The notes beneath the pieces are model-generated. The model did not search any database. It was not told the DNA's origin and saw only the letters and a list, made by a program, of their open reading frames with translations. From NCBI GenBank assembly GCA_013112685.1, contig JABFGC010000001.1:682001-746000 (forward strand): 64,000 nt of DNA. The letters run 5' to 3'. This DNA comes from Chloroflexota bacterium (lineage in GTDB: Bacteria; Chloroflexota; Anaerolineae; Anaerolineales; Villigracilaceae). The position numbers and the translations under genes are program-made. Position 1 is the first letter of the stretch, and each line of letters starts with the position of its first letter. Below are positions 63,601 to 64,000 of the stretch, in pieces.

Positions 63601-64000
63601 TCCAAAGCATGCGCGATATGGAAGAAACGCCCAAGCCGCAGAAGATGCTGGAGGAACTCACCGCGCTGGCGCGCCTGCCGCTCAAACTCGGCAACGACAT
63701 CCAGAGGAAACTGGCAGACGACCCCGAAGAGGCGAAGGAAGATATTCAGGAACTGGTTTCCAGCCAGTTGACGGTCGTCAACGCCGCGCGCGTCATCGGC
63801 GCGATTCAGAACCGCGTGGGCGAACAAATCCAGTGGCAAAGCCCCCTGCCTTCGGATTGGGACGACCTCTCGGATATTTTGCTGAATACAACCCGTGAAG
63901 CGTTGAATCGAAAGCGCGAACGCTTGAATAATCAGATTGCGCGCGACATTGACGTACTGTTGCAGCGCGAGGACGTTTCCACCGATTCCGGTAAACTGCG
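60618..64000 (+). CDS. secA: Preprotein translocase ATPase SecA (runs off the window; frameshifts and insertions)
   Basis: Motor of Sec protein export. Starts [21 protein letters not shown]. Walker [15 protein letters not shown]; then [34 protein letters not shown], Walker [22 protein letters not shown] and [13 protein letters not shown]. The ORF is broken between 60780 and 60870, where a palindromic repeat (60789-60853) and a net one-base shift interrupt DEFKARIS from [17 protein letters not shown] second repeat at 62086-62121 is translated in frame as [12 protein letters not shown]. Another shift lies at 63334-63340 (GGGGCCC), after which the C-terminal domain continues to the window end. 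RBS AAAGGG, TATAAT near 60589. Confidence 0.9.
60789..60853. repeat. CCCTC-type palindrome inserted in secA, copy 1
   Basis: CTCACCCCAGCCCCTCTCCC and its inverted half GGGAGAGGGGTG...ACGGGGTGAGGG. It falls just before the first conserved SecA block and adds about 25 codons not expected in the family. Confidence 0.75.
62086..62121. repeat. CCCTC-type palindrome inserted in secA, copy 2
   Basis: TCCTCTCCCGCTGGAAGAGG followed by GCAGGGTGAGGGAG. Here the reading frame is preserved across it. Confidence 0.7.

Noticed and set aside
1..64000. CRISPR arrays and tRNA genes
   Set aside because: No regularly spaced repeats of CRISPR type were seen; the 21-bp tandem repeat has no spacers. No cloverleaf with a GGTTCGA-type arm in a suitable context was found by eye.

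Overview
The window looks like a chromosomal segment of an Anaerolineae-type member of the Chloroflexota. It is moderately GC-rich and has no rRNA or tRNA that I can see. The main pointers are DUF5671 and DUF5317 membrane proteins, an Os1348/NHLP-like small protein, XRE-HTH membrane proteins, MalT/BTAD chimeric regulators and many palindromic intergenic repeats. The taxonomy is inference. Single-base indels break at least ten otherwise complete genes, including dnaE, secA, pdxS, gdhA and pepF. This pattern fits residual long-read error better than gene decay, so broken genes are given as one locus spanning their parts.

Layout. 0-13 kb: central and acyl-CoA metabolism (partial crotonase, gdhA, glutaryl-CoA dehydrogenase), a cupin, a lipoprotein rhodanese with an in-frame UGA, oligopeptidase F, membrane proteins, dnaN and a PEP-synthase-like protein. 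13-17 kb: a GntR-controlled membrane operon (slipin, SdpI, DUF4177, YhfC-like fragment) interrupted by an IS903-group element and carrying parS-like palindromes. 17-25 kb: pdxST, GNAT, HAD hydrolase, a fused methyltransferase/BsuBI-PstI-type restriction protein, a secreted toroid-like protein and an acyltransferase. 25-28 kb: a membrane operon including a steroid-5-alpha-reductase-like protein, a crotonase, and a probable stand-alone structured RNA.

28.5-32.9 kb is the most notable region. It holds a NarL/LuxR response regulator, a polyprenyl-synthase-like protein with two DDxxD motifs, a 56-aa peptide gene with two Trp near its C terminus and a strong ribosome binding site, and a multi-TM histidine kinase with a PDZ-like extracytoplasmic segment. 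This is the gene content of a ComQXPA (prenylated-peptide) quorum-sensing system, rearranged relative to Bacillus and in a phylum where I know of no description.

33-51 kb: an XRE membrane protein, an HD-GYP/DUF5317/small-protein operon, a MalT-BTAD regulator, a GT39-like transferase, dnaE, a decayed MNT/HEPN module inserted at the dnaE 3' end, an Fe-S protein, an esterase and an S33-type lipoprotein peptidase. 51-60.6 kb: a defence island with order hsdR - TIR - hsdS - [HTH/ImmA + DUF4411 toxin] - [reverse toxin/antitoxin-like pair] - hsdM. The first TA cassette is flanked by a 49-bp duplication of the hsdS 3' end, paralleling the 46-bp duplication of the dnaE 3' end around MNT/HEPN. The window ends inside secA, whose reading frame carries two palindromic repeat insertions.
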